Shown: in pieces, positions 35,938 through 44,273 of the stretch
How the letters are laid out: each line of letters starts with the position of its first letter
Position numbering within the stretch: position 1 is the first letter of the stretch
Assembly: GCA_016872155.1 (NCBI GenBank)
Contig: VHBB01000002.1
Span: forward strand, 144,909-208,908
Reading direction: 5' to 3'
From: Sphingomonadales bacterium
GTDB taxonomy: Bacteria; Bacteroidota; Bacteroidia; Chitinophagales; Chitinophagaceae
Length of the DNA: 64,000 nucleotides
Translations under genes and position numbers: made by a program
Notes under the pieces: generated by a model
The model's input: the letters and a program-made list of their open reading frames with translations, nothing else
The model's database searches: none
Told to the model about the DNA's origin: nothing

Positions 35938-36735
35938 ATGGTGCAATCCATTATTGCGAATAAGGCCAATCGGTTGTTTTTGATCTTGGGTGGTTTCTTT
36001 ATTGCCAACGCGTTGATCGCCGAGATTATTGGCGTTAAGATCTTTTCTCTCGAGCAAACATTGGGACTGGCCCCGCTATCGTTGCGGATAATGGGCAATG
36101 AACTGTCTTTTAACTTAACGGCCGGTGTGCTGCTGTGGCCTGTGGTCTTTATTATGACAGATCTGATCAATGAGTATTATGGTACGCGGGGGGTGCGTTT
36201 TTTATCTTGGTTAACGGCTGGTCTGATCGCCTTTGCTTTTATAATTTTTATGGGGGCAATTCGGCTGTCACCGGCTGCTTTCTTTTTGACTAGCAAGCAG
36301 GGCAGCGGGGTCCCCGATATGCAGCTGGCCTATGCCAGCGTGCTGGGGCAAGGCGGATTTATTATCGTAGGATCGCTAACGGCCTTTTTATTGGGGCAGC
36401 TGGTCGATGTGCTGGTCTTTCACCGCATTAAAAAACTGACAGGAGAAAAACACATTTGGTTGCGGGCCACCGGATCGACCCTGGTCTCTCAGTTTCTTGA
36501 CAGCTTTGTGGTATTGTTCATTGCTTTTTATATTGGCACAAGGGCCAATGCTCAGCCGGGCGATTTTGAGTGGCCATTTAGTTTATTCATAGCAGTGGGA
36601 ATCGTAAACTATTGTTACAAGTTTATGGTGGCCTTGTTGCTTACACCGGTAATTTACTGGGTACATGGATGGATCGAGCGTTATCTGGGTCACGACTTGG
36701 CCGCCTCTATGAAAAAAGAGGCGATGCTTAGTTAA
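35938..36735 (+). CDS. Queuosine precursor transporter (YhhQ family)
   Basis: 265 residues with six or so membrane segments and the family signatures FIMTDLINEYYG, QLVDVLVFHRIKK and the C-terminal LDSFVVLFIAF region. Members import preQ0/preQ1, the precursors of queuosine in tRNA. The specific substrate is inferred from the family. It is divergent from the YfhO-like gene and convergent with the Nudix gene (4-base gap). Confidence 0.88.
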   Translation: MVQSIIANKANRLFLILGGFFIANALIAEIIGVKIFSLEQTLGLAPLSLRIMGNELSFNLTAGVLLWPVVFIMTDLINEYYGTRGVRFLSWLTAGLIAFAFIIFMGAIRLSPAAFFLTSKQGSGVPDMQLAYASVLGQGGFIIVGSLTAFLLGQLVDVLVFHRIKKLTGEKHIWLRATGSTLVSQFLDSFVVLFIAFYIGTRANAQPGDFEWPFSLFIAVGIVNYCYKFMVALLLTPVIYWVHGWIERYLGHDLAASMKKEAMLS

Positions 36736-36739
36736 GGGG

Positions 36740-37201
36740 CTACCGTTGCTTGAGCTGTGCGGCTACGATCTTGTCGATGGGCAGACTCAGTGCCTCGGGG
36801 CCGAACTCGGCCCATTTTATAAATCGAAACGATTCTGTTTGTTGATTCTTTTCGTAGAGCGCCAGCTCTCTTTCATCAAAATCAAAAGGGGTCGTCTTGA
36901 GGTTTACTGTCATTTTTTCGAGAGGGCGTACAGCGTAGTAGATCGAGATAATTTGGTGCGAGGGATTAAAGGCCGAAAGCTGAAAATAGTCCGTGGTGTA
37001 GATATGTTCGTCTACGGCAATTCGCAGGTTCATTTCTTCTGCAAATTCTCTAATCAGGCAATCACGGGTGCCTTCGCCCAGTTGTAGTCCTCCGCCCGGA
37101 AATTTGGTAAATCGATCTTTTTTGATCCACTCATCGCTAACCAAGATGCCTAGTTCGGCGTCTTGTAAAATGCCGTAGACGCGAATGGTGAATTTTTTCA
37201 T
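36740..37201 (-). CDS. Nudix hydrolase
   Basis: 153 residues with a full Nudix box, GGGLQLGEGTRDCLIREFAEEM, matching G-x5-E-x7-RE-x2-EE at ~residues 37-58 and coordinating the metal for hydrolysis of a nucleoside diphosphate-linked compound. The substrate is unknown. Its ATG overlaps the dapF stop by 4 bases, so it is the last gene of the nucleoside phosphorylase-dapF-Nudix unit. Confidence 0.88.
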   Translation of the reverse strand: MKKFTIRVYGILQDAELGILVSDEWIKKDRFTKFPGGGLQLGEGTRDCLIREFAEEMNLRIAVDEHIYTTDYFQLSAFNPSHQIISIYYAVRPLEKMTVNLKTTPFDFDERELALYEKNQQTESFRFIKWAEFGPEALSLPIDKIVAAQLKQR

Positions 37202-38001
37202 GGCAACAGTAGTTGAGGGTCGGGAATCGCTTCGAATACAAAGGTAGCAGGTCCACGAAGCCAGATATTAACATACTCCACGCCTTCTTTTTCAAATTGA
37301 ACCAGCAAAGATCCTCCCTTGGTTTGCACCTCCAGTTGCTGAGTACCCTTTTTGTCTGCAGCAAAGGTAAGAGCAGCGGCCACGGCACCCGTGCCACAAG
37401 AGTAGGTCTCGTCTTCTACGCCCCGTTCGTAGGTGCGAATCCGAATGCTGTTCGGGTCGGCAGTGCGTTGCACAAAATTTACATTGATCCCTTCACTACG
37501 GTAGCATTCATTGTTTCGAATGGATCTTCCGACGGCTACTACATCGGTGGTATCCAGTTCGTTTACCGCTACCACCAGGTGGGGAGAGCCGGTATCGACA
37601 AAGATGTCTTTATCTTGAAAATGCAAGGCCTTTACAGGTTGCATCAGCAACGAAACGCTGCCATCGGGCTCTCTGCGGGAGCGGTGAGTGCCGTCGGCTG
37701 CCGTAAAGATGTATTCATCGCTAGCAATTCCTAACTGATAGGCGAATTGCGTTATGCAGCGGGCCCCGTTACCACAAAAACTCCCCGGCTTTCCGTCTGC
37801 GTTAAAATAGCGCATCGAAAAATGGTCTGCAGTCGATCCGACTTCGAGTAAGATCAAACCATCGGCACCTATCCCAAAGCGGCGATCACAAAGTTTCTCA
37901 ATAACAGAAGACGTGAGCAATGAATAGTGGCCACTACGATTATCGCCCAGCAAAAAATCATTGCCGGTGCCTTGATATTTGTAAAAGCGAGAAGTACTCA
38001 T
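37198..38001 (-). CDS. dapF: Diaminopimelate epimerase
   Basis: Converts LL- to meso-diaminopimelate for peptidoglycan and lysine. From the ATG at 38001 (MSTSRFYKYQGTGNDF) it has 267 residues and both catalytic-cysteine motifs: FCGNGARCI and SCGTGAVAAAL. A longer in-frame extension overlaps the upstream gene and is rejected. The start overlaps the nucleoside phosphorylase stop by 4 bases. Confidence 0.95.
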   Translation of the reverse strand: MSTSRFYKYQGTGNDFLLGDNRSGHYSLLTSSVIEKLCDRRFGIGADGLILLEVGSTADHFSMRYFNADGKPGSFCGNGARCITQFAYQLGIASDEYIFTAADGTHRSRREPDGSVSLLMQPVKALHFQDKDIFVDTGSPHLVVAVNELDTTDVVAVGRSIRNNECYRSEGINVNFVQRTADPNSIRIRTYERGVEDETYSCGTGAVAAALTFAADKKGTQQLEVQTKGGSLLVQFEKEGVEYVNIWLRGPATFVFEAIPDPQLLLP

Positions 38002-38876
38002 AGGGCGTCTGCAAAGGTGCGCAGAAAGCGTTGGATCAAATTTTCGACAGCCGCATTTACATTTGTCGAGAAGGTCTTTGCCACGCGGTTGGCTACTACT
38101 GCATTTAAGGCCAGGCATTGATGCCCCAATAATCGGCCCAATCCGTAGATGGCGGCAGTTTCCATTTCCATATTCGAGATACGGTGTGTTCCGTAACGAA
38201 AATCTGTTAGGCTGTCCACAAATCCGGGATGCTTCAGTCCCAAGCGAACCACCCTTCCTTGCGGCCCATAGAATCCGGGTGCAGTTATGGTAATGCCATG
38301 ATGTAGGTCGGTAGTAAATAAGCCTAACAGAGAAGGGGAGGCGCTGCTAATGTAGGGCAGCCCAGATAGGTGATGAAATTGTGTTTGGGTGCAGAAGGCA
38401 TCGAGCAGCGTGGTCTCTTCGGCCGTGGGTTCCAGCTTGTAATAGTGCATCAAGTTATCGATGCCCAGCCCATGGGTAGAAGCGACCAGCGAATCGATGG
38501 GAATAGCGGGTTGCAGCGAACCCGTTGTTCCCAGGCGTATTATTTTAAGCGACTGCAGCGTTGTGTGGGGAAGCCTTGTCGTTAGATCTATATTGACCAA
38601 CGCATCGAGTTCGTTCATTACGATATCGATGTTATCGGGACCGATGCCAGAAGAAAGCACCGTGATTCTTTTTTGGCCAATGCGACCGGTATGCGTAATA
38701 AACTCCCGGTGCTCTCCTTTGTGTTCCAGTTGGTCAAAATATTTACTAACGGCCGCTACGCGGGCAGGATCACCCACGGTAACAACAGTAGGCGCCAACT
38801 CTTCTGGACGAAGGTCCAGGTGGTACACGGCGCCCCGCGCATTGATGATTAACTCAGAGGGAGCGATCGGCTTCAT
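37998..38876 (-). CDS. Nucleoside phosphorylase (uridine phosphorylase-like)
   Basis: 292 residues of the PNP/UDP family: VVTVGDPARV (phosphate site), SSGIGPDN, LGTTGSL, and the nucleoside-binding SNMEMETAAIYG. The family cleaves nucleosides with phosphate; uridine-like specificity is only a guess. The ATG at 38876 follows a TATTTTTG element by 6 nt. It is the first gene of an overlapping three-gene unit, an odd partner for dapF. Confidence 0.85.
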   Translation of the reverse strand: MKPIAPSELIINARGAVYHLDLRPEELAPTVVTVGDPARVAAVSKYFDQLEHKGEHREFITHTGRIGQKRITVLSSGIGPDNIDIVMNELDALVNIDLTTRLPHTTLQSLKIIRLGTTGSLQPAIPIDSLVASTHGLGIDNLMHYYKLEPTAEETTLLDAFCTQTQFHHLSGLPYISSASPSLLGLFTTDLHHGITITAPGFYGPQGRVVRLGLKHPGFVDSLTDFRYGTHRISNMEMETAAIYGLGRLLGHQCLALNAVVANRVAKTFSTNVNAAVENLIQRFLRTFADAL

Positions 38877-38882
38877 GGATGT

Positions 38883-38890
38883 CAAAAATA
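38883..38890 (-). promoter_or_regulatory. -7 promoter element of the nucleoside phosphorylase-dapF-Nudix operon (TATTTTTG)
   Basis: The minus strand reads TATTTTTG, 6 nt from the ATG at 38876. It is 5 bp away from the divergent tRNA-Cys element. Confidence 0.5.
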
Positions 38891-38895
38891 GTGCT

Positions 38896-38903
38896 TATTT
38901 TCG
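38896..38903 (+). promoter_or_regulatory. -7 promoter element of tRNA-Cys (TATTTTCG)
   Basis: TATTTTCG, the TTCG variant, ends 14 nt before the tRNA 5' end. Confidence 0.45.
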
Positions 38904-38917
38904 CAGCGTTTCTATCG

Positions 38918-38988
38918 GGTCCTGTGGCCGAGTGGCTAGGCAGAGCTCTGCAAAAGCTCGTACAGCGGTTCGAATCCGCTCGGGACCT
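38918..38988 (+). tRNA. tRNA-Cys (anticodon GCA)
   Basis: GGTCCTG pairs with CGGGACC (one G-U wobble) and the discriminator is U, as usual for tRNA-Cys. The anticodon arm GAGCT / CTGCAAA / AGCTC gives GCA. CCA is not encoded. Confidence 0.95.
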
Positions 38989-38996
38989 CTTCAATA

Positions 38997-39033
38997 CCCC
39001 CTCAACATTTGGTTGCTAGGGGGTTTGTTTTTT
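38997..39033 (+). terminator. Intrinsic terminator of tRNA-Cys
   Basis: CCCCCT...AGGGGG stem, extended by CAAC/GTTG, followed by TTTGTTTTTT. Confidence 0.85.
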
Positions 39034-39056
39034 AAGGAGGTTCTCGCTGCGTGCGT

Positions 39057-39064
39057 TAAATTTG
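39057..39064 (+). promoter_or_regulatory. -7 promoter element of the small membrane protein gene (TAAATTTG)
   Basis: TAAATTTG ends 6 nt before the ATG at 39071, again predicting a near-leaderless mRNA. Confidence 0.45.
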
Positions 39065-39070
39065 CCCTTT

Positions 39071-39421
39071 ATGCTGACCCAAGAAGAAGAGAAGTTTATG
39101 GCGTACTGGCAAGAGCACCGCTTGAAAAAACGCAAGTGGATCAAGCAGCTCTCTGTAGGACTTCCGCTGGCCTTGGCGCTGGTGGCCGGTATCTCGGTTA
39201 ATCTATTTTCGGGATGGTATACCCGGGCACAGATGGTATTATTTCGAGAAAGTGCTTCATTAATTATTATACTACTGGTCGCCGCATTGGCCCTGGTTGT
39301 GTTTATGGTCGTTTTTTCTTCTCGCCATCGTTGGGATCAATTTGAGCAACGCTACCTCGAGCTAATGCAGCGAAAAGAGGCCGTCGGCGGTCAAAAAGAA
39401 ATGGCTAGTCATTCTCAGTAA
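39071..39421 (+). CDS. Small membrane protein of unknown function
   Basis: 116 residues from the ATG at 39071 (MLTQEEEKFM). A charged N-terminus (residues 1-27) precedes two hydrophobic segments (~28-48 and ~62-85) and a charged C-terminal tail with a helix (FEQRYLELMQRKEA). No family recognised. It lies 19 bases before the FKBP lipoprotein gene and could be cotranscribed with it. Confidence 0.75.
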   Translation: MLTQEEEKFMAYWQEHRLKKRKWIKQLSVGLPLALALVAGISVNLFSGWYTRAQMVLFRESASLIIILLVAALALVVFMVVFSSRHRWDQFEQRYLELMQRKEAVGGQKEMASHSQ

Positions 39422-39440
39422 TCATTAAAATTAATTTTAC

Positions 39441-39932
39441 ATGAACATCGGTTTAAGAAAAAAGTCCCGTTTTATTGTAGAGGTATCTCTTCTGTTTTCT
39501 TTTGTTCTTCTTTTGGGAGGATGTGTAAAAGACAAGGCCTGTGTGCCCAAAACCGTGGCCAGCGAGCAGGCTACGATGCAAGCCTATGCCACCGCCAATA
39601 ACATGACGGTGCAGGCTCATCCCAGCGGCATGCTCTACCAGATCGTGAACGCTGGTAATGGGGCAACGCCAAACCTGGCCTCAATGGTTTCGGTGCGTTA
39701 TACCGGTAAGCTTATGAATGGTACTATATTCGATTCTAGGACCACTACGCCCACCGAGTTTGTGTTGGGGCAGGTCATTACCGGTTGGCAACTGGGCGTG
39801 CCGCTTATTCAAAAGGGGGGCACAGTTCGCTTGATTATTCCCTCTTCGCTGGCCTATGGCTGCACGGCTACGGGCCCCATACCGGCCGACGCTGTTCTCT
39901 ATTTTGAAATTGAATTGGTAGACGTTAGATAA
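39441..39932 (+). CDS. FKBP-type peptidyl-prolyl isomerase lipoprotein
   Basis: 163 residues. A signal peptide ends in lipobox LLGGC, so the protein is lipid-anchored in the envelope. The FKBP domain is recognisable: [42 protein letters not shown] and a C-terminal [13 protein letters not shown] strand (here [11 protein letters not shown]). It assists folding of exported proteins by Pro isomerisation. sdaA starts 4 bases later. Confidence 0.92.
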   Translation: MNIGLRKKSRFIVEVSLLFSFVLLLGGCVKDKACVPKTVASEQATMQAYATANNMTVQAHPSGMLYQIVNAGNGATPNLASMVSVRYTGKLMNGTIFDSRTTTPTEFVLGQVITGWQLGVPLIQKGGTVRLIIPSSLAYGCTATGPIPADAVLYFEIELVDVR

Positions 39933-39936
39933 ATCT

Positions 39937-41367
39937 ATGCCGCACGAAGCGATCTCCACCTTTGATATTTTTAAGATCGGGATAGGACCCTCGAGTTCAC
40001 ATACCTTGGGCCCCTGGAGAGCCGCCTTGCGCTTTGTAGACGAATTGAGGGCATCGGGAGAACTTTCGCAAGTAACCGCCCTGCGTGTTTTGTTGTATGG
40101 TTCGTTGGCAAAGACCGGAAAGGGGCACGGCACCGACATTGCGGTTCAATTGGGATTGTCCGGAGAAGATCCGGTGCAATTTCCCGTCGATCAGCTGCAT
40201 GCCCGTTTAAACAATATTGCGGCTTCGAACCGCCTTCTATTGGGTAAAGCACACGAGATCGTTTTCGATCCAAGAGAAGATATCGAGTTCTTGATTACCG
40301 AAACTTTACCTTTTCACTCCAATGGCATTAGTTTCTTAGCCACCCTTTTATCGGGGGCCAACCGGGCGGCCACTTTTTACTCTGTTGGCGGAGGGTTCGT
40401 GGTAAAAGAAGGGGAATCCTCTTCTTCTCAACAACTTGTCGAACTCCCTTTTCCTATCAATAATGCATCCGACTTGCAACACTGGTGTATCAAGACCGGG
40501 TTATCGATTCATGAGATCGTATTAGAAAATGAATCGGCGTGGCGACCAGAGGTCGATACAAAAAAAATGGCCTTGGAGATTTGGAGGGTAATGCAGGATT
40601 GCATCTATCGGGGATGCCACACCGTTGGTGTATTGCCCGGTGGACTAGAGGTGAATCGCAGAGCGGCCGATCTTCATAAAAAGTTATTGTCTTCGAAGAC
40701 TGGCTATAAGGACAAGCGTGAATGGACGTCCGCCATCAGCGCCGGTGGCCATGATTTTAAATATACACTCGACTGGGTCAGTTGTTTTGCGCTTGCCGTT
40801 AACGAAGAGAATGCGGCCTTTGGAAGAGTAGTAACGGCTCCTACCAATGGGGCAGCCGGTGTTATTCCGGCCGTGTTGCAATATTTTATTTGCTTTTGTA
40901 ATGGTGAGCAAGAAGAAAAGATGCTGGCATTTCTTTTGACGGCTGCACAGATCGGTACCCTTTTTAAAAAGGGGGCAACGCTCTCTGCGGCCATGGGTGG
41001 ATGCCAGGCCGAGATCGGCGTATCTTCTGCTATGGCAGCCGCGGGGCTAACCGATGCCATGGGGGGTACCCAGCGTCAAGTCCTTATGGCAGCCGAGATC
41101 GCCATGGAACACCATTTGGGTTTAACCTGCGATCCCATTGGAGGATTGGTTCAGGTACCCTGTATAGAACGCAATACGATGGGTGCGATCAAAGCCATTA
41201 CGGCTTCGCAATTGGCCTTGCAAAGTGCGCCCGATCTGGCCAAGGTTTCGCTCGATGCCGTTATTAGAACCATGTGGGAGACGGCCCAAGATATGAATCA
41301 CAAGTACAAAGAAACGGCCGATGGCGGACTAGCCATTAGTGTGCCGCTTAGTTTACCGGAATGCTAA
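39937..41367 (+). CDS. sdaA: L-serine ammonia-lyase (iron-sulfur dependent)
   Basis: Deaminates L-serine to pyruvate and ammonia using a [4Fe-4S] cluster. 476 residues in single-chain form: beta domain with [19 protein letters not shown] and alpha domain with [28 protein letters not shown] and [16 protein letters not shown], which hold the cluster cysteines. It lies 4 bases after the FKBP gene. Its 3' end overlaps the convergent mqnE by 20 bases, with no terminator between. Confidence 0.95.
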   Translation: MPHEAISTFDIFKIGIGPSSSHTLGPWRAALRFVDELRASGELSQVTALRVLLYGSLAKTGKGHGTDIAVQLGLSGEDPVQFPVDQLHARLNNIAASNRLLLGKAHEIVFDPREDIEFLITETLPFHSNGISFLATLLSGANRAATFYSVGGGFVVKEGESSSSQQLVELPFPINNASDLQHWCIKTGLSIHEIVLENESAWRPEVDTKKMALEIWRVMQDCIYRGCHTVGVLPGGLEVNRRAADLHKKLLSSKTGYKDKREWTSAISAGGHDFKYTLDWVSCFALAVNEENAAFGRVVTAPTNGAAGVIPAVLQYFICFCNGEQEEKMLAFLLTAAQIGTLFKKGATLSAAMGGCQAEIGVSSAMAAAGLTDAMGGTQRQVLMAAEIAMEHHLGLTCDPIGGLVQVPCIERNTMGAIKAITASQLALQSAPDLAKVSLDAVIRTMWETAQDMNHKYKETADGGLAISVPLSLPEC

Positions 41368-42469
41368 AGTCGTTGACGACATTATAAAGTGTATCTCTTT
41401 CGATCGGATCTCTCTTGGCTTGTCGAATAAGATGTACCAGTTGCTCGGTACTAAGGGTAGGGTGTTGCTCTTCCGATCCGGCCATGCTGTAGATCTTGGT
41501 ACTGTCATCGATAGTGCCATCAATGTCATCTACGCCAAACGAAAGGGAGAGCTGTGCATTTTGTCTGCCCAGCATGGGCCAGTACGATTTTACATGCGAA
41601 AAATTATCGAGGTAGATTCGGGCAATGGCATAGAGGCGCATGTCTTCGGTTAACGTACTTTCCTTAACATGACTCATGTCGTTATCCTTATTGCGGAACT
41701 TAAGCGGAATAAAGGTATTGAAGCCATGGGTCTGATCTTGCAGTTCACGAAGCCTTCGCATGTGGTCAATTCGATCCTCGAACGATTCGATATGTCCGTA
41801 TAGCATGGTTGCATTAGAGGGAAGCCCCATCTCGTGTGCCGTGCGGTGAATCGCCAACCAACCCTCGGCGTCTACCTTGTCGGCACAGATCTGCTGGCGA
41901 ATGGTGGGAGCAAAGATCTCGGCGCCTCCACCGGGAATAGAGTCAAGGCCAGCTTCCTTTAATCTTGTTAATCCCTCTTGCACGCTCAGTTTTGCCTTAC
42001 GAAACATGTAGTCGTATTCTACGGCGGTAAACGCTTTAATATGTAAAGAGGGACGATGGGCCTTGATGGCTTTGAGTAGTTCGCTAAAGAAAGCCAGGTC
42101 CATTTTGGGGTGTACGCCTCCGACAATATGAACTTCGGTTACCGGCTTACCATCGTAGCGCTTGACCAGGTGCAGCATTTGCTCAATGCTGAGTTCCCAT
42201 CCCTCTTCGCGATGGGCATAGAGGCGACTATAGGCACAGAACTGACAACTAAAAACACAAACGTTGGTCGGTTCAATATGAAAGTTGCGGTTAAAGTAAA
42301 CCTTGTTGCCATGTAAACGCTCTTTGATCTGGTTAGCTAAGGTGCCCACCAGTCCTAGGCTTGCCTGTCGAAAAAGGGTCAGACAGTCCGCATCGGTAAT
42401 ACGTTCGCCTGCGCTAACTTTTTCGGCAATACCCGCAAGAGGTTTAGGTAGTTGATGAAAGGGGAGCAT
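41348..42469 (-). CDS. mqnE: Aminofutalosine synthase MqnE (radical SAM)
   Basis: Radical-SAM enzyme that joins the MqnA product to SAM in the futalosine menaquinone route. 373 residues with the motif C-x3-C-x2-C (CVFSCQFC) in the context [12 protein letters not shown], then [20 protein letters not shown] and TFIPLKFRN. The first two favour MqnE over the related MqnC. A TACCTTTG element lies 22 nt upstream of the ATG. It is divergent from the nucleoside transporter gene. Confidence 0.9.
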   Translation of the reverse strand: MLPFHQLPKPLAGIAEKVSAGERITDADCLTLFRQASLGLVGTLANQIKERLHGNKVYFNRNFHIEPTNVCVFSCQFCAYSRLYAHREEGWELSIEQMLHLVKRYDGKPVTEVHIVGGVHPKMDLAFFSELLKAIKAHRPSLHIKAFTAVEYDYMFRKAKLSVQEGLTRLKEAGLDSIPGGGAEIFAPTIRQQICADKVDAEGWLAIHRTAHEMGLPSNATMLYGHIESFEDRIDHMRRLRELQDQTHGFNTFIPLKFRNKDNDMSHVKESTLTEDMRLYAIARIYLDNFSHVKSYWPMLGRQNAQLSLSFGVDDIDGTIDDSTKIYSMAGSEEQHPTLSTEQLVHLIRQAKRDPIERDTLYNVVNDFSIPVN

Positions 42470-42491
42470 ACGAAGTTCTATAACGTGGCTG

Positions 42492-42499
42492 CAAAGGTA
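42492..42499 (-). promoter_or_regulatory. -7 promoter element of mqnE (TACCTTTG)
   Basis: Exact TACCTTTG on the minus strand, 22 nt before the mqnE start. Confidence 0.45.
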
Positions 42500-42582
42500 A
42501 GTTGAATTCAGTAGTTGCCTTTGCTTTGTTATTCGATGTTGTAAAAATTACTATCTTTCGTTGAACCAAACCAACGCGTCGT

Positions 42583-43848
42583 ATGGAAAGATTTCAAGGC
42601 ATTATCGGGATCGTACTGATCTTGGCGATCGCTTTTTTGTTTTCTAACAATAAAAAAAAGATCGATCTCCGTCTGGTAATCAGCGGTATCCTTTTGCAAG
42701 TTTCCATCGCGCTGTTGATCTTTAAAGTGGGGCCCGTTCAATGGTTCTTTCAGCAAGTGGGCAGAGCAATTGGCAAATTAGAGCAGTTCTCAAAAGCAGG
42801 CGTAGATTTTGTCTATGGCGGCGTAGCGACCATTGGGGCAACGGGCAGTGCACAGAACTACAGAGCACCCGACTCGTTCGTATTCGCCTTCAACGTTACG
42901 GCTACCATCGTCTTGGTCTGCGCATTGGTAGCGGTCTTTTATCATATTGGATTAATGCAGCGGGTGGTGTCGCTGATTGCCCGTGCCATGAACAAAGTAA
43001 TGCGGGTGAGCGGGGCCGAGGCACTCAGCAATGTGGCTAGTGCCTTTGTGGGTCAGGTAGAGGCGCAAGTTATGGTCAGACCCTATTTGCCCTCAATGAC
43101 CAAAAGTGAATTGCTGGCCTCTATGAGTGGAAGTCTGGCCTGCATTGCAGGCGGTATTCTGATCGTATATGCCAACATGGGTGCTAAGGCCGGTATGGAT
43201 CTCGCACCCACCTTGATTATGGCAAGTTTAATGGCCGCACCCGGGGCACTGGTCATCTCTAAGATCGTATGGCCCGAGACCGAAGAGAGCCAGACCCGAG
43301 GAAAAGTAAAACTCGAAGTAAAAAGCAGCTATGTCAATGTTATCGATGCCATCTCGCATGGGGCAGGAGATGGTTTTAAGATCGCCATGAATGTAATTGC
43401 AATGCTAATCGGCTTTATTGCTGTAATAACGCTGATCGATTGGACCCTGCTCAAAGCAGGTCATATTTTTGCTCCAGACTTCGACCTTAGCCTTAATTGG
43501 ATCTTTGCTAAACTTTTTTATCCATTTGCCTGGGCTATGGGTATCCCGACGGTCGATGTTAATGCCGCTGCCACCTTGCTGGGACAAAAGCTAACCATCA
43601 ACGAATTTGTGGCCTTCTCTAACCTTACATCCAAGGCGGTTCCCATTTTAACTACAAAGGGTCTCTGGATCGTGAGCATCGCCATTTGCGGCTTTGCCAA
43701 TTTCAGTTCGGTAGGAATGCAAATAGGCGGTATCGGTGCCCTGGTACCCGAGCGAAGGGGAGATTTGGCCAAGCTGGGATTCAAAGCCCTGCTCTGCGGA
43801 ACGCTGGCCTCTTATCTATCTGCCTCCATTGCGGGAATACTCATGTAA
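42583..43848 (+). CDS. Concentrative nucleoside transporter (NupC/CNT family)
   Basis: 421 residues with ~10 membrane segments and the CNT signatures GVATIGATGSAQNYR-like loop, SNVASAFVGQVEAQVMVRPY (substrate and cation site) and CGFANFSSVGMQIGGIG. It imports nucleosides with H+ or Na+. A near-consensus TATCTTTC lies 23 nt upstream. It is next to, but divergent from, mqnE; a nucleoside phosphorylase is ~4 kb away. Confidence 0.92.
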   Translation: MERFQGIIGIVLILAIAFLFSNNKKKIDLRLVISGILLQVSIALLIFKVGPVQWFFQQVGRAIGKLEQFSKAGVDFVYGGVATIGATGSAQNYRAPDSFVFAFNVTATIVLVCALVAVFYHIGLMQRVVSLIARAMNKVMRVSGAEALSNVASAFVGQVEAQVMVRPYLPSMTKSELLASMSGSLACIAGGILIVYANMGAKAGMDLAPTLIMASLMAAPGALVISKIVWPETEESQTRGKVKLEVKSSYVNVIDAISHGAGDGFKIAMNVIAMLIGFIAVITLIDWTLLKAGHIFAPDFDLSLNWIFAKLFYPFAWAMGIPTVDVNAAATLLGQKLTINEFVAFSNLTSKAVPILTTKGLWIVSIAICGFANFSSVGMQIGGIGALVPERRGDLAKLGFKALLCGTLASYLSASIAGILM

Positions 43849-43869
43849 AATGGCGCGAGAAGCGGATCA

Positions 43870-44187
43870 TTAAATATGCGCCTCGATCTTTTTTACAAAA
43901 TTAGCCTTGGGTTGTGCGCCCACCAGTTTGTCTACTACTTGACCATTTTTGATAAATAAGATGGCGGGTATAGAAGTGATGCCATAGTTCATGGACACTT
44001 CGGGATTGTGATCTACATTAAGTTTTCCGACTGTTACCTTTCCGTCGTATTCTTTCGAAAGCTCTTCAATAACAGGTCCGATCGCTCTGCATGGTCCGCA
44101 CCATTCTGCCCAAAAATCCACCAGGGCTAGTTTGTTTGATTCCAGTACTTCGGTCTTAAAATTCTGATCGGTAAATTCTTTTGCCAT
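43870..44187 (-). CDS. trxA: Thioredoxin
   Basis: 105 residues with the redox motif WCGPC in [16 protein letters not shown] and the cis-Pro loop [12 protein letters not shown]. It is a cytoplasmic disulfide reductant. The ATG at 44187 ([10 protein letters not shown]) fits the family; the longer frame upstream is not protein-like. A TAAATTTG element lies 23 nt upstream (44218-44211). Confidence 0.95.
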   Translation of the reverse strand: MAKEFTDQNFKTEVLESNKLALVDFWAEWCGPCRAIGPVIEELSKEYDGKVTVGKLNVDHNPEVSMNYGITSIPAILFIKNGQVVDKLVGAQPKANFVKKIEAHI

Positions 44188-44273
44188 TGTTTGTTTTTTT
44201 AAAGAAGTAGCAAATTTAGTTCCGTGCGTTCTATTCCCGCCGGCCTGGCACGGTTTGTGCAAAAGTTGTCAGC

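Noticed and set aside
38461..39201. 246-codon plus-strand open frame
   Set aside because: Antisense to the nucleoside phosphorylase gene and runs through tRNA-Cys and its terminator; not a gene.
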